This document shows positions 46,503 to 54,369 of a stretch of DNA of 64,000 bases, one piece after another. The stretch covers positions 1,240,001-1,304,000 of the forward strand of contig NZ_CP072549.1 of assembly GCF_019343495.1 (NCBI RefSeq), in the 5' to 3' direction. How positions within the stretch are numbered: the first letter of the stretch is position 1; the number at the start of each line of letters is the position of its first letter. Source of the DNA: Acinetobacter lwoffii. GTDB taxonomy: Bacteria > Pseudomonadota > Gammaproteobacteria > Pseudomonadales > Moraxellaceae. The position numbers were made by a program, and so were the translations under genes. The notes under the pieces are model-generated. The model ran no database searches and had not been told where the DNA came from. It saw nothing but the letters and a program-made list of their open reading frames with translations.

Positions 46503-47021
46503 CTATAAACCGATACTTAAAGTATAGGAAAATTGTAGCCGAGGTTCTGTTTCAGCCACAGCACGACCATTTCGGTCTTCGAGTTTCTCTCCGGCACCGA
46601 TCCCGATACTAAAACTGCTGATCCGTTCTGAACTAAGCAAAACATAGGCCAAATCAACGCCAGCACCTAAACGGCCTTCATACTCGCCATCAACCTGTTT
46701 GCTGTCGATATGACCGGCATAAACCCCGACATAATAACCATTTTTGTCTTTGCCGGTGAGGTGTGCTGGATAACGAAAGCCTGCCTGACCGCCAATCGTA
46801 CGATCATCATCCAGAAAAACACCACCTTTCACATAAGCAATCCCATAAGGGTTCACCCATTCGGTATTTAAATGCAGTAATTTCTGGGTAAAACCAACAC
46901 CCACATTAAAGGCTTTTGCCTGAGCAGGCTCTATTTTGGTTGCAGTATTATTAATCTGATCATGTGCATAAGCCCCGTTCGCCCACAATGCAAACGCTAA
47001 CAAAGGGTAAACCTTGTTCAT
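46503..47021 (-). CDS. Small outer-membrane beta-barrel-like protein
   Basis: A 172-residue exported protein with a signal peptide ending GAYA-HDQ. The mature part is made of alternating-residue strands with Gly/Tyr turns (VGVGFTQKLLHLNTEW, YVKGGVFLDDD, GYYVGVYAGHI, FSIGIGAG) and ends in a strand with a terminal hydrophobic residue (LQFSYTLSIGL). This pattern fits an 8-stranded barrel like the YfaZ family. That assignment is by strand pattern, with no motif. GAAGG lies just before the ATG. It is separated from mrdA by a divergent promoter region. Confidence 0.65.
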   Translation of the reverse strand: MNKVYPLLAFALWANGAYAHDQINNTATKIEPAQAKAFNVGVGFTQKLLHLNTEWVNPYGIAYVKGGVFLDDDRTIGGQAGFRYPAHLTGKDKNGYYVGVYAGHIDSKQVDGEYEGRLGAGVDLAYVLLSSERISSFSIGIGAGEKLEDRNGRAVAETEPRLQFSYTLSIGL

Positions 47022-47259
47022 TCCTTCACCATCTTCCTTAATTATAGTTTTTAGTATAGTCCTATTTTTATTAGATTTTACTCTAGCAGAATTATCACAA
47101 CTCTTATATACAGCACTTTACAATTTTAATGTCTGCAAAGTCAAAGCTTAAAGGAACTGATTGTAAGGGCAGTTTTTCATTATCAAATCAAGTGCAGTTG
47201 CGTTAGAATACTCCACTTTGATTCTTTTCTACCACTCTCAGGTCTTAAGTCGATCGCGT

Positions 47260-49311
47260 ATGAAGCAGCACTTTCCTTTAAAAAATGCACAACAAGAAAA
47301 GCGCATCTATCGCAGTCGAGTCTTGATTTCCATGGGGATTGTCATTTTCTTTATGCTGCTGCTGGTCAGCCGCTATGCCTATTTGCAACTGTTCAACTTT
47401 GAAAGCTTTACTACAGCTTCTGATGAAAACCGGATTCGTCTGCAACCCCTCCCCCCAGCGCGCGGTTATATTTATGACCGAAACGGCGTTCTGCTGGCCG
47501 ATAACTATCCGGTATTTACTGCCACTTTAAGTCGTGCCGACGTACAGGATATCGATCAAACGCTCGAACGCCTCAAACCGATTCTGGAACTGACCGAAGA
47601 AGACCTGGAACGCTTTCAAACCCGGATTAAAACAGCACGTAAAACCGAACGGGTTTCAATCAAGCTCAACCTGAATGAAAATGATATTGCCCGTTTCAGT
47701 GAAGTGAAATATCAATTTCCGGGCGTGAATATTGAAACCCAGATGACCCGCTACTATCCGCATGGTGACCTGTTCGCACATGTGATTGGTTATGTCGGTC
47801 GGATTAATGACAAAGAACTGAAATCAATTGATAAGGATCTCTATGCTGGAACCAACCTGATCGGAAAAATCGGTGTAGAAAAATCTTATGAAAAACTTTT
47901 ACATGGTGTGCCGGGAAATGAATCGGTAGAAGCAGATGCCTTTGGTAATGTGCTGCGTCATTTGGGCCGTAAAGATCCGGTACGTGGTAATGATCTATTC
48001 CTGTCACTGGATTACGGCTTGCAGGTAGTCGCTTCGGAGCAACTGGCCGGGCGTCGTGGCGCGATTGTGGCGATGAATCCCAAAACCGGGGAAATTCTGG
48101 CGCTGGTCTCCAGTCCAAGTTTTAACCCGAATCTGTTTGTGACTGGGATTAGCACCAAAGATTATTCCTACTTACGTGATAACCTTGATCAGCCGCTATA
48201 TAACCGGGCGGTTCAAGGAACTTATCCTCCAGGTTCGACCATTAAACCGATGTTTGGCCTGGGTGGCCTTCATTATGGCCTGGTCGATTGGGATACAGCA
48301 ATTTCCGATCCCGGCTATTTCACACTTCCGGGCGATTCGCATAAATTCCGCGACTGGAAAAAGTCAGGACACGGCGTAGTCAACTTGCATAAATCGCAAG
48401 TGGTCTCCTGTGATACTTATTTCTATGTCATGTCCTACCGCATGGGTATTGAAAAAATGAATACCTGGATGCGTCAGTTTGGCTTTGGGGAAAAAACCGG
48501 GGTGGACTTACCAAGTGAAAGCTCAGGACTGTATCCAAACCCGGAATGGAAAATGCGTACCCGCAAGGCCAAATGGTCACGTGGTGAAACCATTTCTGTC
48601 AGTATTGGTCAGGGTGCTTTTACTTCAACGCCATTGCAGCTGGCTATGGCCACAGCCATTACCGCCAACCATGGCAATAAAGTCATTCCCCATGTTCTGC
48701 GCGAAAGTCGCGGTGCCAAACCGTTCAAGGTGCATAATGGCACGCATGGCAAGATCGATTTTAATGGTCAGGAAGAAGACTGGATCAAAATGCGTGATGC
48801 GATGGTGGACGTAATTCAATCCGGTACAGGCCGAGGCATCAAAAGCGGCTTACAATATTCTATTGCCGGAAAAACCGGTACGGCACAGGTAAAAAGTATT
48901 GCTCAGGGCAAGCGCTATAATGAATCCTTATTGACTGACCGTCAGCTGGATCATGGCCTGTTTGTCGGTTTTGCACCTGCTGAAAATCCTGAAATCGCGA
49001 TTGCAGTTATTCTGGAAAATGGTCGCGGTGGTAGTGCCGCAACGGCTCTGGCCCGTCCAATTTTTGATTACTGGTTACTGCATAAAGATAAAAATCCGGT
49101 ACGCCCACAAGGCCACCAATTAAGTGGTGGTCTGATGACGGCCGGAATCAAGCCAGCTGAATTGCCAAGTGGTGCAGGCATGTTGAGTCAAGATGCAGCA
49201 TCTAGTGCCGTTCCAGCCAGTGACCAGCCCGACAATGCTGCTCCGACTTCTGCAAATACGGCTGCATCTCCCGCAGCAACACCTGCTCCGACACCGGTAG
49301 AGCGAGATTAA
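47260..49311 (+). CDS. mrdA: Penicillin-binding protein 2 (elongation transpeptidase)
   Basis: A 683-residue class B PBP that cross-links peptidoglycan in the elongasome and is the target of mecillinam. It has an N-terminal membrane anchor (about residues 20-42), the pedestal domain with RG.IYDRNG, and the transpeptidase domain. The active-site Ser326 lies in PPGSTIKP, SCD provides the second motif and GKTGTAQ the third. After about residue 620 comes a Ser/Ala/Pro-rich tail that ends the protein. The ATG at 47260 is chosen because the anchor follows normally; no Shine-Dalgarno sequence is visible and a TTG lies 14 codons upstream. rsmD follows after 2 bp. Confidence 0.93.
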   Translation: MKQHFPLKNAQQEKRIYRSRVLISMGIVIFFMLLLVSRYAYLQLFNFESFTTASDENRIRLQPLPPARGYIYDRNGVLLADNYPVFTATLSRADVQDIDQTLERLKPILELTEEDLERFQTRIKTARKTERVSIKLNLNENDIARFSEVKYQFPGVNIETQMTRYYPHGDLFAHVIGYVGRINDKELKSIDKDLYAGTNLIGKIGVEKSYEKLLHGVPGNESVEADAFGNVLRHLGRKDPVRGNDLFLSLDYGLQVVASEQLAGRRGAIVAMNPKTGEILALVSSPSFNPNLFVTGISTKDYSYLRDNLDQPLYNRAVQGTYPPGSTIKPMFGLGGLHYGLVDWDTAISDPGYFTLPGDSHKFRDWKKSGHGVVNLHKSQVVSCDTYFYVMSYRMGIEKMNTWMRQFGFGEKTGVDLPSESSGLYPNPEWKMRTRKAKWSRGETISVSIGQGAFTSTPLQLAMATAITANHGNKVIPHVLRESRGAKPFKVHNGTHGKIDFNGQEEDWIKMRDAMVDVIQSGTGRGIKSGLQYSIAGKTGTAQVKSIAQGKRYNESLLTDRQLDHGLFVGFAPAENPEIAIAVILENGRGGSAATALARPIFDYWLLHKDKNPVRPQGHQLSGGLMTAGIKPAELPSGAGMLSQDAASSAVPASDQPDNAAPTSANTAASPAATPAPTPVERD

Positions 49312-49313
49312 AG

Positions 49314-49871
49314 ATGAAAAACCAGCTTCGAATTATTGGTGGTGACTGGAAACGCCGCCAACTGCCTTTTGCCAGCATTGAAGGTTTGCGCCCGACGCCT
49401 GACCGTGTTCGGGAAACACTGTTTAATTGGCTGATGTGGGATGTACAAAATGCCCAGGTGTTGGATATTTGTGCCGGTTCTGGGGCATTGGCGTTTGAGG
49501 CATTATCGCGTGGTGCTGCATCAGTGGTGATGATTGAGCCGGATCGTACTCAGGCACAATTTCTGACCCAAAATCTGGAACTTTTAAAAGTCACCAAAGC
49601 ACGTGCACAATTAAAAGTGGCTACGGCGCAGCAAGCTTTGTCTACCCTTCAGGCACAGTTTGATCTGGTTTTTCTGGATCCGCCATATAGTTTAGATTTA
49701 TGGGAAGAACTCGCGCTAAAGGCAGATCCTCTGATCAAGGACAATGCCTATATTTATGTAGAAGCAGACCGTGATTTAAAATTGCTTAAATTGCCATCCT
49801 CATGGCACTTAATTAAAAATACCAAAGCCGGTACAGTTCGTGCCGGGCTTTATCAAAAAAGTATTTCTTGA
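49314..49871 (+). CDS. rsmD: 16S rRNA (guanine966-N2)-methyltransferase RsmD
   Basis: A 185-residue Rossmann-fold methyltransferase that modifies G966 of 16S rRNA in the 30S subunit. LRIIGGDWKRRQL, LRPTPDRVRETLFNWL, the SAM loop LDICAGSGALAFEALSRGA and the catalytic LDPPY motif are all present. It begins 2 bp after the mrdA stop with no ribosome-binding site of its own beyond AAAG, so its translation likely depends on ribosomes finishing mrdA. In many gammaproteobacteria rsmD lies near ftsY, so this pairing with PBP2 is different. Confidence 0.95.
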   Translation: MKNQLRIIGGDWKRRQLPFASIEGLRPTPDRVRETLFNWLMWDVQNAQVLDICAGSGALAFEALSRGAASVVMIEPDRTQAQFLTQNLELLKVTKARAQLKVATAQQALSTLQAQFDLVFLDPPYSLDLWEELALKADPLIKDNAYIYVEADRDLKLLKLPSSWHLIKNTKAGTVRAGLYQKSIS

Positions 49872-49894
49872 TTTAAATTGTTTTGAAGAGCCAT

Positions 49895-49926
49895 TAAAAA
49901 AGGATTCCTCTGTGGAATCCTTTTTG
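49895..49926. terminator. Terminator after rsmD
   Basis: AAAAAAGGATTCC-TCTGT-GGAATCCTTTTTG stem, between convergent genes. Confidence 0.92.
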
Positions 49927-49958
49927 TCATTGTAGTCAGTCAAATTTAAAGACTGTGA

Positions 49959-50171
49959 TTAACGATCACGGCGCCAGTCGCGGTTATCTCGGTCACGTTT
50001 CCAATCCCGATGATCTTTATGGTCCTTATTTTTCCAGTCATGATCTCTGTGGTCTCGATCATAATGTCCATTACGATCTCTGTTGCCACGATAATCATCA
50101 TCCCAAGGATCAACCACACAACCGGTTAATGACACAGCTAATACAGAAAGTAATATCACTTTTTTCATCAT
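49959..50171 (-). CDS. Small lipoprotein with a highly charged Asp/Arg/His tail
   Basis: A 70-residue protein. The signal peptide ends in the lipobox LTGC (Cys18). Almost the whole mature part consists of Asp, Arg, His, Lys, Asn and Trp in a loose RDHRDHDWKNKD-type repeat, with no hydrophobic core, so it is expected to be disordered. Such a tail could bind metal, polyanions or peptidoglycan; nothing more can be said. AGAGG lies 8 nt before the ATG at 50171, with another ATG directly after it. The (CTTTTATG)11 tract lies 130 bp upstream in its promoter region. Confidence 0.75.
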   Translation of the reverse strand: MMKKVILLSVLAVSLTGCVVDPWDDDYRGNRDRNGHYDRDHRDHDWKNKDHKDHRDWKRDRDNRDWRRDR

Positions 50172-50300
50172 GTCCATCACCTCTTACTGCACTCTGTCAG
50201 TATCAGGCGAGTTCATGGAGAGTGAACGGAGCCATTGTTGCACTCTTGTAGAGATTTATGCATGTTTTATGCATAGCCAAACTACTATACCCCTATTTAG

Positions 50301-50388
50301 CTTTTATGCTTTTATGCTTTTATGCTTTTATGCTTTTATGCTTTTATGCTTTTATGCTTTTATGCTTTTATGCTTTTATGCTTTTATG
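50301..50388. repeat. Perfect tandem octamer repeat (CTTTTATG) x 11
   Basis: Eleven uninterrupted, identical copies of CTTTTATG span 88 bp. The tract lies between two divergent genes, 130 bp upstream of the charged lipoprotein gene and 100 bp upstream of the TSUP permease gene. On the minus strand the unit reads CATAAAAG. Perfect short repeats of this kind change copy number by strand slippage. An open frame running through it encodes only repeats of FMLLCFYA and is regarded as spurious. Confidence 0.97.
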
Positions 50389-50487
50389 AGAATTTGAACT
50401 TTCATTTGCATAAATCCAGCTAAATGGAAGCTTGGCTTTTGTTTAAATCTTGAGAATACTGCTGCCTTTGCTTATGACCTGATCTTT

Positions 50488-51222
50488 ATGACTTGGCTGT
50501 TATTTATTCTTGGTGCAATGGTCGCAGGTTTTGTCCAGGGGCTGACCGGCTTTGCCTTTGCCCTGATCGCCATGTCTTTCTGGGTCTGGGTGCTGCCTCC
50601 GCAACTGGCCGCGCCCTTGCTGGTATTTGCCTCGATCTGGAGTCATGTGATTTCACTCAGTCAGGAAAAAAAGCAGCTAGTTTTATCTAGGCAGTTGGTG
50701 CTGCCTTATCTGATTGCTGGTCTGATTGGCGTGCCGCTGGGTACTTATCTGTTGCAGATCATTCAAGCAGATACCTTTAAGATGATCTTGGGATTTTTTC
50801 TGGTACTGTGGTGTCCGGTGATGCTATTCAATCCGCAATTCAAAACAATTCAGCATTCAGGAAAATTGACTGATAGCTGCATCGGTTTTATTGGCGGAAT
50901 TTTAGGAGGACTGGGCGGTTTTTGCGGTGCCATTCCTTCGGCCTGGGTGATGTTAAAACAATTACCCAAAACCCAGCAGCGCTATATTTTACGGCACTTT
51001 AATTTTGCAATTCAGCTTTTCACGCTGGGTACTTATGTATGGCAAGGCCTGATCAATCAAAGCCATTTACCCTATATGGCCTTGCTGATTGTTTTTGTGA
51101 GTATTCCGGCAATTTTAGGCGCAAAACTATTTTATAAAATTTCGGAATTACTGTTCAAACGCATGATCTTAAGTTTACTCTTTAGTGCAGGCTGTTTTCT
51201 ATTAGCGTCCCAATTCATTTAA
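50488..51222 (+). CDS. TSUP/TauE-SafE family permease
   Basis: A 244-residue inner-membrane protein with about eight hydrophobic segments in two similar halves. The family's GFVQGLTGFAFALIA motif is in the first half and GGILGGLGGFCGAIPSAWVM in the second. Members export or import sulfite, sulfonates or other anions, and the substrate here is unknown. The ATG at 50488 gives a normal N terminus, but there is no clear Shine-Dalgarno sequence. The gene lies just downstream of the octamer repeat and may be affected by it. Confidence 0.85.
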   Translation: MTWLLFILGAMVAGFVQGLTGFAFALIAMSFWVWVLPPQLAAPLLVFASIWSHVISLSQEKKQLVLSRQLVLPYLIAGLIGVPLGTYLLQIIQADTFKMILGFFLVLWCPVMLFNPQFKTIQHSGKLTDSCIGFIGGILGGLGGFCGAIPSAWVMLKQLPKTQQRYILRHFNFAIQLFTLGTYVWQGLINQSHLPYMALLIVFVSIPAILGAKLFYKISELLFKRMILSLLFSAGCFLLASQFI

Positions 51223-51320
51223 ACACAAGATCAAGCCGAGTCTGTCTTCCCCGCTAAAGCTTGAATCCGTTGAAATAACTGCTATGTTAAGGCCAATCTT
51301 TGTAAATATAGATCATCATT

Positions 51321-52082
51321 ATGCAGATTCGTGATCAGATTGTTCTTGTTACTGGTGGTGCACGTGGTTTGGGTTTAGCCATTACTCAGGCTTTACTGGC
51401 TGAGGGTGCGCGCGTGGTCGTGAACTATCATAGCAGTCAGCAGCAAGCCGAACAGCTTGCCCAGCAATATCCTGCGCAGGTATTTATTTATCAGGCAGAT
51501 GTCACTCAAGCTGATCAGGTACGCGCTTTATTTGCCGCGGCAAAAAATCATTTCGGCGAAGCAATTCATGCTGTAGTCAATAATGCACTGATTGAATTTG
51601 AATTTAATGGCGATGCACGCCCTAAAGTAGAAACGCTGACTTGGGACATGTTGCAACGGCAATTCAGCGGTGCAGTACAGGCAGCTTTAAATACCACCCA
51701 AGCCGCACTGGATGACATGAAACGGGCAGGGTTCGGCCGGATCGTGAATATTGGTACAAACCTCGTGCAAAATCCGGTAGTTCCTTATCATGACTATACC
51801 GCCGCCAAAGCAGCATTATTGGCCTTTACCCGCACCACGGCGCAAGACTTGGGACAATATGGCATTAATGTAAATATGCTCTCTGGTGGCCTGTTACAAA
51901 CTACGGATGCCAGTAAGGCCACACCTGACATTGTCTTTGACCTGATTGCTCAATCGACGCCTTTACGCCGCGTAATTACACCAGAAGAATTTGCTGCTGC
52001 AATCCTGATGTTTTTGTCACCTTATTCACGTGCCGTCACAGGACAAAACCTGATTGTAGATGGCGGGCTGGTCAAAGGTTAA
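51321..52082 (+). CDS. Short-chain dehydrogenase/reductase (FabG-like)
   Basis: A 253-residue SDR oxidoreductase with the NAD(P)-binding TGGARGLGLAI motif, a DVTQ stretch for the adenine ring and the active-site Tyr-x3-Lys in YTAAKA. The usual NNAG is NNAL. The position 13 residues before the catalytic Tyr, normally Ser, is Thr (in NIGTNL). FabG-like enzymes reduce 3-oxoacyl thioesters, but this divergent form may act on another carbonyl. The C-terminal GQNLIVDGGLVKG is standard. It appears to be monocistronic. Confidence 0.87.
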   Translation: MQIRDQIVLVTGGARGLGLAITQALLAEGARVVVNYHSSQQQAEQLAQQYPAQVFIYQADVTQADQVRALFAAAKNHFGEAIHAVVNNALIEFEFNGDARPKVETLTWDMLQRQFSGAVQAALNTTQAALDDMKRAGFGRIVNIGTNLVQNPVVPYHDYTAAKAALLAFTRTTAQDLGQYGINVNMLSGGLLQTTDASKATPDIVFDLIAQSTPLRRVITPEEFAAAILMFLSPYSRAVTGQNLIVDGGLVKG

Positions 52083-52216
52083 ATGTTTAGAGAATGGACT
52101 TGAATTTTCAAATTCTGTTGTTCTATTTTTTAACCATTTGGTAGATTAAAAAGGTTTTGTGACCGGGTTTTACTTCTACAATAGTGCGCTCCCATAAAGC
52201 CTTTAGTCTACTTTCC

Positions 52217-52543
52217 ATGAAATTTATCACGACATTGCTCAGTACCTTGCTACTGGCAGGTTGTATGTCCAGCGATTTGAAAAAATCAGAACAATTACTG
52301 CAAAATTTCCATTGTGCCAAGGTAGATACCGCCCAAATGCCACATAGCAGTATGACCGACTATTATCAGCAGATGTTGTATAGCAGCAAATCCAAAGTCG
52401 AGTCTTATATCAAACAGTATTATCAAGGTGAAGAGTTATTTGACCTGCCATTGCATGAAGTGGTGGAACAGCAATATGATCTGTATAAAGATGCCTGCCA
52501 AAATCTGGGTGGAATTTTGCCGACTTCTGAACATGCCTCTTAA
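52217..52543 (+). CDS. Small lipoprotein of unknown function
   Basis: A 108-residue lipoprotein with lipobox LAGC (Cys16). The mature protein is helical, Gln/Tyr-rich and has two Cys (HCAKV and DACQNLGG) that could form a disulfide in the periplasm. A Ser/His tail ends it. The ATG at 52217 gives a typical lipoprotein signal; no strong ribosome-binding site is seen. It is followed by a terminator and faces an acyltransferase gene. No family was recognised. Confidence 0.7.
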   Translation: MKFITTLLSTLLLAGCMSSDLKKSEQLLQNFHCAKVDTAQMPHSSMTDYYQQMLYSSKSKVESYIKQYYQGEELFDLPLHEVVEQQYDLYKDACQNLGGILPTSEHAS

Positions 52544-52572
52544 GTCTGTCAATCTTCATGATTATTAGGCAA

Positions 52573-52605
52573 TAAAAAAGCAGGAGAATTTTCCTGCTTT
52601 TTTTC
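52573..52605. terminator. Bidirectional terminator
   Basis: AAAAAAGCAGGA / TCCTGCTTTTTT stem with a 6-nt loop between convergent genes. Confidence 0.9.
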
Positions 52606-52614
52606 AACTCAATT

Positions 52615-53208
52615 TTAATTCTGATAATAGCGCTGATCTACACTAAAGCATTCAGGGAATTTTGGTTGAATCTCTGCATAAAATGCCATGATTTCTGCCA
52701 TATCTTTTTCATAATCCCCTGTCGGATAAACGATTTTACCTACGCCAGTTTTCTTCTTGGCATAGTCCATATAGGCCAATGCAATCGGCACACCGGCACT
52801 AATCGCTACATGATAAAAACCTGTCTTCCACTGTTCCTGTTTGGCACGAGTTGCTTCTGGCGTGACCAGCATGACCAGTTTAGGATGAGTCTTGAATAAG
52901 TCTGTCATCAGCTGAACCATGCTCGGACGAGGTTCACCCGGCTGTTTAGGACGGCGATCGATCCCGATACCGCCCATAGCACGTACAAAAGGTCCAAATG
53001 GCAATTTCATATAACTGTCTTTAATGGTTAAGCGAACATTCACACCTAATGCTTTTAAGGCCAGTCGCGCATACAGTGCATCCCAATTACTGGTATGAGG
53101 CGCAGCAATCATGACACATTGGTCTAAATCTAGGGGCCAATGGTTATCAATTTCCCAACCCATCAGCCTCAGGCTTTGTTCTGCTAACTTCTCAAACACG
53201 TCACGCAC
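52615..53208 (-). CDS. Lysophospholipid acyltransferase family protein
   Basis: A 197-residue acyltransferase of the PlsC-like superfamily. The catalytic HX4D motif is HTSNWD, the second motif is KDSYMKLPFGPFVRAMGGIGIDR (acceptor binding), and the third is VTPEATRA instead of the more usual FPEGTRS. It transfers an acyl group to a lysolipid or similar acceptor. It is shorter than true PlsC (about 240 residues) and has no clear membrane helix. No ATG occurs at the 5' end; a GTG at 53208 or TTG at 53211 are the candidates and neither has a good Shine-Dalgarno sequence. Confidence 0.82.
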   Translation of the reverse strand: MRDVFEKLAEQSLRLMGWEIDNHWPLDLDQCVMIAAPHTSNWDALYARLALKALGVNVRLTIKDSYMKLPFGPFVRAMGGIGIDRRPKQPGEPRPSMVQLMTDLFKTHPKLVMLVTPEATRAKQEQWKTGFYHVAISAGVPIALAYMDYAKKKTGVGKIVYPTGDYEKDMAEIMAFYAEIQPKFPECFSVDQRYYQN

Positions 53209-53211
53209 CAA

Positions 53212-53527
53212 TTCTATTCAAAATTGCGCGAATTTTAGCAACCTCGGCAAATATAGATAGTGCTCTATGATCAATAAATAAACAGTTAATCTATATTTGT
53301 ATAATTAGAATTTTTAAATGAATAGTTGATTATTTTTGCCACCTTTCAACTTATCTCATACATCAATTTACGGATAGTTAAGATTGCTTCCCAATATAAA
53401 TAGGAATTTCTTTCTAATTTAAAGGATTCATGCATTAAAAAGCTCTTAACCTCCTCATTTTGGGATATGGCAAATATAAGGGTCTTTTTATACTGAATCC
53501 ACATTATAAATTTCAGGAAGATTCTAG
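53212..53527. other. Former promoter and leader region of the lipoprotein gene, now cut off by an IS
   Basis: About 315 bp of AT-rich DNA. Its right end carries CAGGAAGATTCTA. If the IS is removed, AGGA lies about 8-9 nt before the ATG now at 54370, so this is the original upstream region of that gene. A 69-codon minus-strand frame (53346-53555) runs into the IS and looks spurious. No other gene was seen. Confidence 0.7.
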
Positions 53528-53544
53528 GGTGTGTCCTCATTTGG
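53528..53544. repeat. Left terminal inverted repeat of the IS
   Basis: GGGTGTGTCCTCATTTG. Pairs with 54351-54367 with a single mismatch and includes the end of the transposase frame. Confidence 0.93.
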
Positions 53545-54043
53545 CTTTGCACCAAATAAATATACAGGCTATACGAATCATAGATTTATAATTGCGTGCC
53601 AGTTTATCAAATCGAGTTGCAATAGCACGGAAATGTTTTAATCTCGAAAATGCATTTTCAACTAAGTGTCTTAATTTATATAGATATTTATCAAATTCCT
53701 TATTCGATCTCTTACTGTTTGATCTCAATGGAATAATGGGAATCATATTCTTGTTCTTGGCATATATTCTAATGTACTCAGCATCATACCCCTTATCAGC
53801 AATGAGATAAGTTGCCTCGTCTACCGTATCAATCAGTTGTTTTGCAACTTGACTGTCGTGGACGTCACCCCCAGTGATTTTAAAATCAATCGGTAATCCA
53901 TTCGCGTCGGTTGCAAGATGTATTTTTGTTGTTCGTCCACCACGTGATTGTCCAATTGCTCTTTCGAAACCATGCCGAGCTCCACTTGCATGTTGATGCA
54001 CGCGTATGTAACTTCCGTCAATGAATACCCATTCTTGATCCAA
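53537..54043 (-). CDS. IS5-family transposase, DDE part (orfB)
   Basis: The catalytic half of the transposase. The DDE residues are visible: Asp in FIDGSYIRVH, Asp in LIADKGYD and Glu in LVENAFSRLKHFRAIATRFDK. The first in-frame ATG is at 54043, but the frame is open back to a T8 run (minus strand) at 54059-54066. A -1 slip from orfA there would enter it and give a continuous fusion protein. The stop lies inside the left inverted repeat, as is usual for compact IS5 elements. Confidence 0.88.
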   Translation of the reverse strand: MDQEWVFIDGSYIRVHQHASGARHGFERAIGQSRGGRTTKIHLATDANGLPIDFKITGGDVHDSQVAKQLIDTVDEATYLIADKGYDAEYIRIYAKNKNMIPIIPLRSNSKRSNKEFDKYLYKLRHLVENAFSRLKHFRAIATRFDKLARNYKSMIRIACIFIWCKAK

Positions 54044-54288
54044 GACGCCTCGTAATCTAAAAAAAATTTATCCCACAATCCCTTGCTTGCCCAACGATTA
54101 AAGCGATTGTAAGCAGTTTGCCAAGGACAAAATTCTTGGGGAATATCACGCCATGTGGCGCCTGTACGCAGTTTCCATAAGATCGCTTCCATGATATTTC
54201 TACTATTCTTTGAACAGTAACAACCGTGTAATCGCATAGTATCTTGAATTTGCTGCCAGATATCATCGGTGAGAAGAGTACGTGCCAT
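53833..54288 (-). CDS. IS5-family transposase, N-terminal part (orfA)
   Basis: A 151-codon frame whose first 75 codons encode the transposase N-terminal domain (LTDDIWQQIQ, ILWKLRTGATWRDIPQEFCPW, WQTAYNRFNRWASKGLW). After the T8 run the frame continues as non-conserved sequence that overlaps orfB out of phase. The meaningful product is therefore likely an OrfAB fusion made by -1 frameshifting at TTTTTTTT, with OrfA as a possible short regulator. Confidence 0.85.
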   Translation of the reverse strand: MARTLLTDDIWQQIQDTMRLHGCYCSKNSRNIMEAILWKLRTGATWRDIPQEFCPWQTAYNRFNRWASKGLWDKFFLDYEASWIKNGYSLTEVTYACINMQVELGMVSKEQLDNHVVDEQQKYILQPTRMDYRLILKSLGVTSTTVKLQNN

Positions 54289-54350
54289 TGAAAAAATATA
54301 GAAATCAAAAGAGCTTAAAGGAGGATTTTAAGTATTTAAAACCAATTTTT

Positions 54351-54367
54351 CAAATGAGGACACGCCC
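54351..54367. repeat. Right terminal inverted repeat of the IS
   Basis: CAAATGAGGACACGCCC. It abuts the TA duplication and the start codon of the downstream gene, and contains the GAGGA that now serves as that gene's ribosome-binding site. Confidence 0.93.
54356..54360 (+). promoter_or_regulatory. IS-derived Shine-Dalgarno sequence
   Basis: GAGGA within the right IS repeat lies 9 nt before the ATG at 54370. The native AGGA at 53515-53518 has been moved 840 bp away. Use of this site is inferred from sequence and spacing. Confidence 0.7.
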
Positions 54368-54369
54368 TA

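Larger units (their letters stand above)
53528..54367 (-). mobile_element. IS5-family (IS427-like group) insertion sequence
   Basis: An 840-bp element bounded by 17-bp inverted repeats with one mismatch (GGGTGTGTCCTCATTTG at the left; CAAATGAGGACACGCCC at the right). It is flanked by a TA duplication (53526-53527 and 54368-54369). It carries a two-frame DDE transposase on the minus strand. The intact ends, intact transposase and clean target duplication point to a recent insertion. The precise IS name needs a database. Confidence 0.93.

Noticed and set aside
50170..50397. Open frame encoding repeats of FMLLCFYA through the octamer tract
   Set aside because: It is a by-product of an 8-bp repeat lacking stop codons; the upstream part overlaps the lipoprotein leader and there is no ribosome-binding site.
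53346..53555. 69-codon minus-strand frame left of the IS
   Set aside because: It crosses the IS boundary, so it did not exist before the insertion, and it has no domain or ribosome-binding site.
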